Shown here one piece after another: positions 5,902 through 7,833 of a stretch of DNA of 7,833 bases. The notes below the pieces were generated by a model, which saw only the letters and a list, made by a program, of their open reading frames with translations, did no database searches and was not told where the DNA came from. The DNA is from Rubrivivax sp. (GTDB taxonomy: Bacteria > Pseudomonadota > Gammaproteobacteria > Burkholderiales > Burkholderiaceae_C). The position numbers were made by a program, and so were the translations under genes. Within the stretch, counting starts at the first letter, position 1, and each line of letters begins with the position of its first letter. The stretch is from contig JAIXSD010000105.1 of the NCBI GenBank assembly GCA_027484885.1, positions 1 to 7,833 on the forward strand, given 5' to 3'.

Positions 5902-6651
5902 CTCAAAACGCGGCGGGCGGCGCGCCTGCCAGGCCGCCACGCCCTCGGCCAGGTCGTGGGAGGCATTGGCCCGGGCGATGTCGGCCTGCAGCACGGCCGC
6001 ATCCAGCTGGCCGCGTGCGATGGCGTTCAAGTGCTTTTTCATGCCCAGCAGCGCCAGCGGCGCCATGGCCAGCAGCTGGGACAGAAGTTCTTGGGTGGCA
6101 GCCTCCAGCGCGGCTGCATCGGGCAGCAGCTGGTCAAGAAAGCCGCTGCGCAGCATCTCCTGCGCGTCCAGCGTGGCGCCCGCGAGCAGCACCTTCTTGG
6201 CCCAGGGCAGGCCGAGGCGGCTGACATAGCGCTCCATGCCGCCGCGGTAGAAGTGCAAGCCCAGCTTGGCCGCCGGCACAAACATCTCGCAGGCCGGCTG
6301 GCCCAGACGGAAATCACAGGCCAGGGCCAGGTCGGTCGCGCCGCCGTAGACACCGCCCTGGATCTGCGCCATGGTCACCGGGCGGGCGTTCTCCCAGGCA
6401 TCGCTAAGCTCGGCAAACAAGGCACCAGCGTCGAGCCCCGGCACCGCATCGATATTGAAGCCGCTGCAGAAATGCCGACCCTCGCCGCGCAGCAGCAGCA
6501 CGCGCAGCTCCTCGCGCGCATTCACCTCGCGCAACTGCGCCTGCAGGTCCAGCAGATCGCTGGGTTCCAGGCGGTTGGCCAGGCGCGGCCGGCGCAGGGT
6601 GATGCGGGCCAGATGGCCATCAACTTCGAGCAAAGGGGCGTGGCCGGGCAT
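5893..6651 (-). CDS. Crotonase-fold enoyl-CoA hydratase/isomerase family protein with atypical active site
   Basis: Crotonases act on acyl-CoA thioesters, typically in fatty-acid or amino-acid degradation. The 252-aa protein has the family layout: oxyanion-hole segment GRHFCSGFNID (58-68), second oxyanion glycine in VYGGATDLALACD (101-113), and C-terminal GVAAWQARRPPRFEGR. Compared with rat mitochondrial hydratase, the position of Glu144 is Asp107 and that of Glu164 is Ala127. The oxyanion hole is kept but the classical hydratase acid pair is not, so the specific reaction is uncertain. ATG 6651 gives a normal N-terminus; the frame is open to 6789, but the extra residues are Ala/Pro-rich. No Shine-Dalgarno is visible. 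It is divergent from a branched-chain amino acid permease gene, loosely consistent with a role in acyl-CoA catabolism. Confidence 0.88.
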   Translation of the reverse strand: MPGHAPLLEVDGHLARITLRRPRLANRLEPSDLLDLQAQLREVNAREELRVLLLRGEGRHFCSGFNIDAVPGLDAGALFAELSDAWENARPVTMAQIQGGVYGGATDLALACDFRLGQPACEMFVPAAKLGLHFYRGGMERYVSRLGLPWAKKVLLAGATLDAQEMLRSGFLDQLLPDAAALEAATQELLSQLLAMAPLALLGMKKHLNAIARGQLDAAVLQADIARANASHDLAEGVAAWQARRPPRFEGR

Positions 6652-6795
6652 GGCGGGCAAGGATGCATACAAGGGTGAGGCAGGCAGTCTAGCGGCAGGC
6701 GGGTTTGTCAATGCGGCCCTGTCCCGAGCGGCGGCCGGCCCGCGCTTGTTTAGAGTCGGGCGCATCTGCCACGCGCTTGCCGCCACCACCCCTCC
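6652..6795. promoter_or_regulatory. Divergent intergenic region between crotonase and livH-type genes
   Basis: This 144-nt gap must contain promoters for both genes. On the minus strand there is a perfect TTGACA (6706-6711), but the nearest -10-like TAGACT (6686-6691) is only 14 nt away. On the plus strand TAGAGT (6751-6756) resembles a -10 without a good -35. No operator-like dyad was convincing. Confidence 0.3.
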
Positions 6796-7833
6796 ATGGA
6801 TTTATCAATCGCCAGCATCCTGCTGCTCGACGGCCTGAGCAACGGCGCCATCTACGCCCTGCTGGCCCTGGCCACCGTGCTGGTGTTCACCGTGACCCGG
6901 GTGATCTTCATCCCGCAGGGAGAGTTCGTGGCCTTCGGCGCGCTCACCCTGGCCGCCTTGCAGCAGGGTCAAAGGCCGGGCACTGTGGTGTTTTTGTTGA
7001 GCCTGAGCGCCCTGGTCGCCCTGCTCGACCTCTGGGCGGGTTGGCGGGCAGGAGAGTCCGCAGCGCCACTGTTGGGCCGAGTGCTGAAGGCCGCCGCCCT
7101 GCCCCTGGGTCTGGGCGCCCTGGCCTGGTGGGCGGCGCCGCTGCAGCTGCCCTTGCTGCTGCAGGTCTTGCTGACCCTGGCCATCGTCACGCCCATGGGC
7201 CCCTTGCTCTACCGCCTGGCCTACCAACCGCTGGCTGACGCATCGGTGCTGGTGCTGCTGATCGTCTCGGTGGGTGTGCATTTCAGCCTCACCGGCCTGG
7301 GCTTGGTGTTTTTTGGCGCGGAGGGCTCGCGCAACCCCAGCTTCTGGGACAGCAGCTTCACCTTCGGCCCGCTGTTCATAGCCGGGCAGACGGTGATCAT
7401 CCTGCTGGCCTCGCTGGCCCTGATCGTGCTGCTCTGGCTGTTCTTCGAGCGCAGCCTCTACGGCAAGGCCTTGCGGGCCACGGCGGTGAACCGCCTGGGC
7501 GCCCGACTGATGGGCATCTCCAGCAACTCGGCAGGACGCCTGTCCCTGGCCATGGCGGCCTTCATCGGCGCGCTCTCGGGCGTGCTGATCAGCCCGACCA
7601 CGACGATTTTTTACGACAGCGGTTTCCTGATCGGCTTGAAAGGTTTCGTCGCCGCGGTGTTCGCCGGCCTGGCCAGCTATCCCGGCGCGGCGCTGGGGGC
7701 GGTGCTGGTGGGTCTGCTGGAATCCTTCAGCTCCTTCTGGGCCAGCGCCTTCAAGGAGGTGATCGTCTTCACCTCCATCCTGCCGGTGCTGCTGTGGCGA
7801 TCGCTGCGCAACCCGCACTCTGACGAGCATTGA
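6796..7833 (+). CDS. livH: Branched-chain amino acid ABC transporter permease (LivH type)
   Basis: LivH-type proteins are one of the two inner-membrane permease subunits of the high-affinity branched-chain amino acid importer, working with LivM, ATPases LivG/LivF and a periplasmic binding protein. The 345-aa protein is strongly hydrophobic, with many membrane segments (for example about 17-37, 64-80, 98-138, 150-173, 196-217, 250-270, 282-310, 321-335). Family features include [19 protein letters not shown] (13-31), [11 protein letters not shown] (40-50) and the cytoplasmic loop [20 protein letters not shown] (222-241). It is about 37 residues longer than the 308-aa E. coli LivH; most of the surplus lies before Arg140 and adds hydrophobic stretches. 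The gene is complete, its TGA being the last bases of the window. No Shine-Dalgarno precedes ATG 6796. Related substrates such as urea or short amides cannot be excluded. Confidence 0.93.
   Translation: MDLSIASILLLDGLSNGAIYALLALATVLVFTVTRVIFIPQGEFVAFGALTLAALQQGQRPGTVVFLLSLSALVALLDLWAGWRAGESAAPLLGRVLKAAALPLGLGALAWWAAPLQLPLLLQVLLTLAIVTPMGPLLYRLAYQPLADASVLVLLIVSVGVHFSLTGLGLVFFGAEGSRNPSFWDSSFTFGPLFIAGQTVIILLASLALIVLLWLFFERSLYGKALRATAVNRLGARLMGISSNSAGRLSLAMAAFIGALSGVLISPTTTIFYDSGFLIGLKGFVAAVFAGLASYPGAALGAVLVGLLESFSSFWASAFKEVIVFTSILPVLLWRSLRNPHSDEH

Noticed and set aside
5689..6678. Open frame of 329 codons on the plus strand across the crotonase gene
   Set aside because: It is composition-driven shadow of the crotonase gene without recognisable motifs.
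6686..6711. Promoter of the crotonase gene with perfect TTGACA and TAGACT
   Set aside because: The 14-nt spacer is too short for sigma-70; kept only as a remark in the intergenic entry.
6805..7830. Open frame of 341 codons on the minus strand opposite the permease gene
   Set aside because: It is Gln/Gly/His/Arg-rich low-complexity translation, as expected from antisense of Leu/Ala-rich GC-rich codons. The plus-strand permease is clear.

Overview
The window comes from a high-GC betaproteobacterium, most likely of the order Burkholderiales (Comamonadaceae/Sphaerotilaceae-like). This rests on the wording of S12, S7 and EF-G as I recall those families, the overall GC richness, and the mix of neighbouring genes. 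No search was run.

Positions 1-3690 hold the str operon on the minus strand. A candidate promoter near 3657-3686 and a leader of about 220 nt precede rpsL (S12), rpsG (S7), fusA (EF-G) and the first 28 codons of tuf (EF-Tu, cut by the window edge). rpsG, fusA and tuf have clear Shine-Dalgarno sequences; rpsL does not. Each of the three gaps between these genes contains inverted repeats, the strongest being an 11-bp stem between rpsG and fusA.

Positions 3690-5660 are an accessory-looking island of four short genes in alternating orientation. They are a solitary PIN-domain protein (+), a 70-aa four-cysteine protein (-), thymidine kinase tdk (+) and a 78-aa four-cysteine protein (-). The two small proteins are paralogs, sharing a GLRY-x-SK-x2-GSPF block and a C-x2-C / C-x3-C cysteine arrangement with identical spacing. 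They bracket tdk and are the most interesting unexplained feature here. Both convergent junctions carry compact hairpins that probably act as bidirectional transcription ends.

Positions 5660-7833 hold a 233-nt gap with a terminator-like hairpin pair, then a minus-strand crotonase-family (enoyl-CoA hydratase/isomerase) gene. That gene lacks the usual second catalytic glutamate. It is divergent from a complete plus-strand livH-type branched-chain amino acid ABC permease that ends exactly at the window edge. The remaining liv genes would be expected downstream, outside the window.

Most of the window is ordinary housekeeping sequence. I see no CRISPR array, tRNA, rRNA, insertion sequence or clear prophage sequence.
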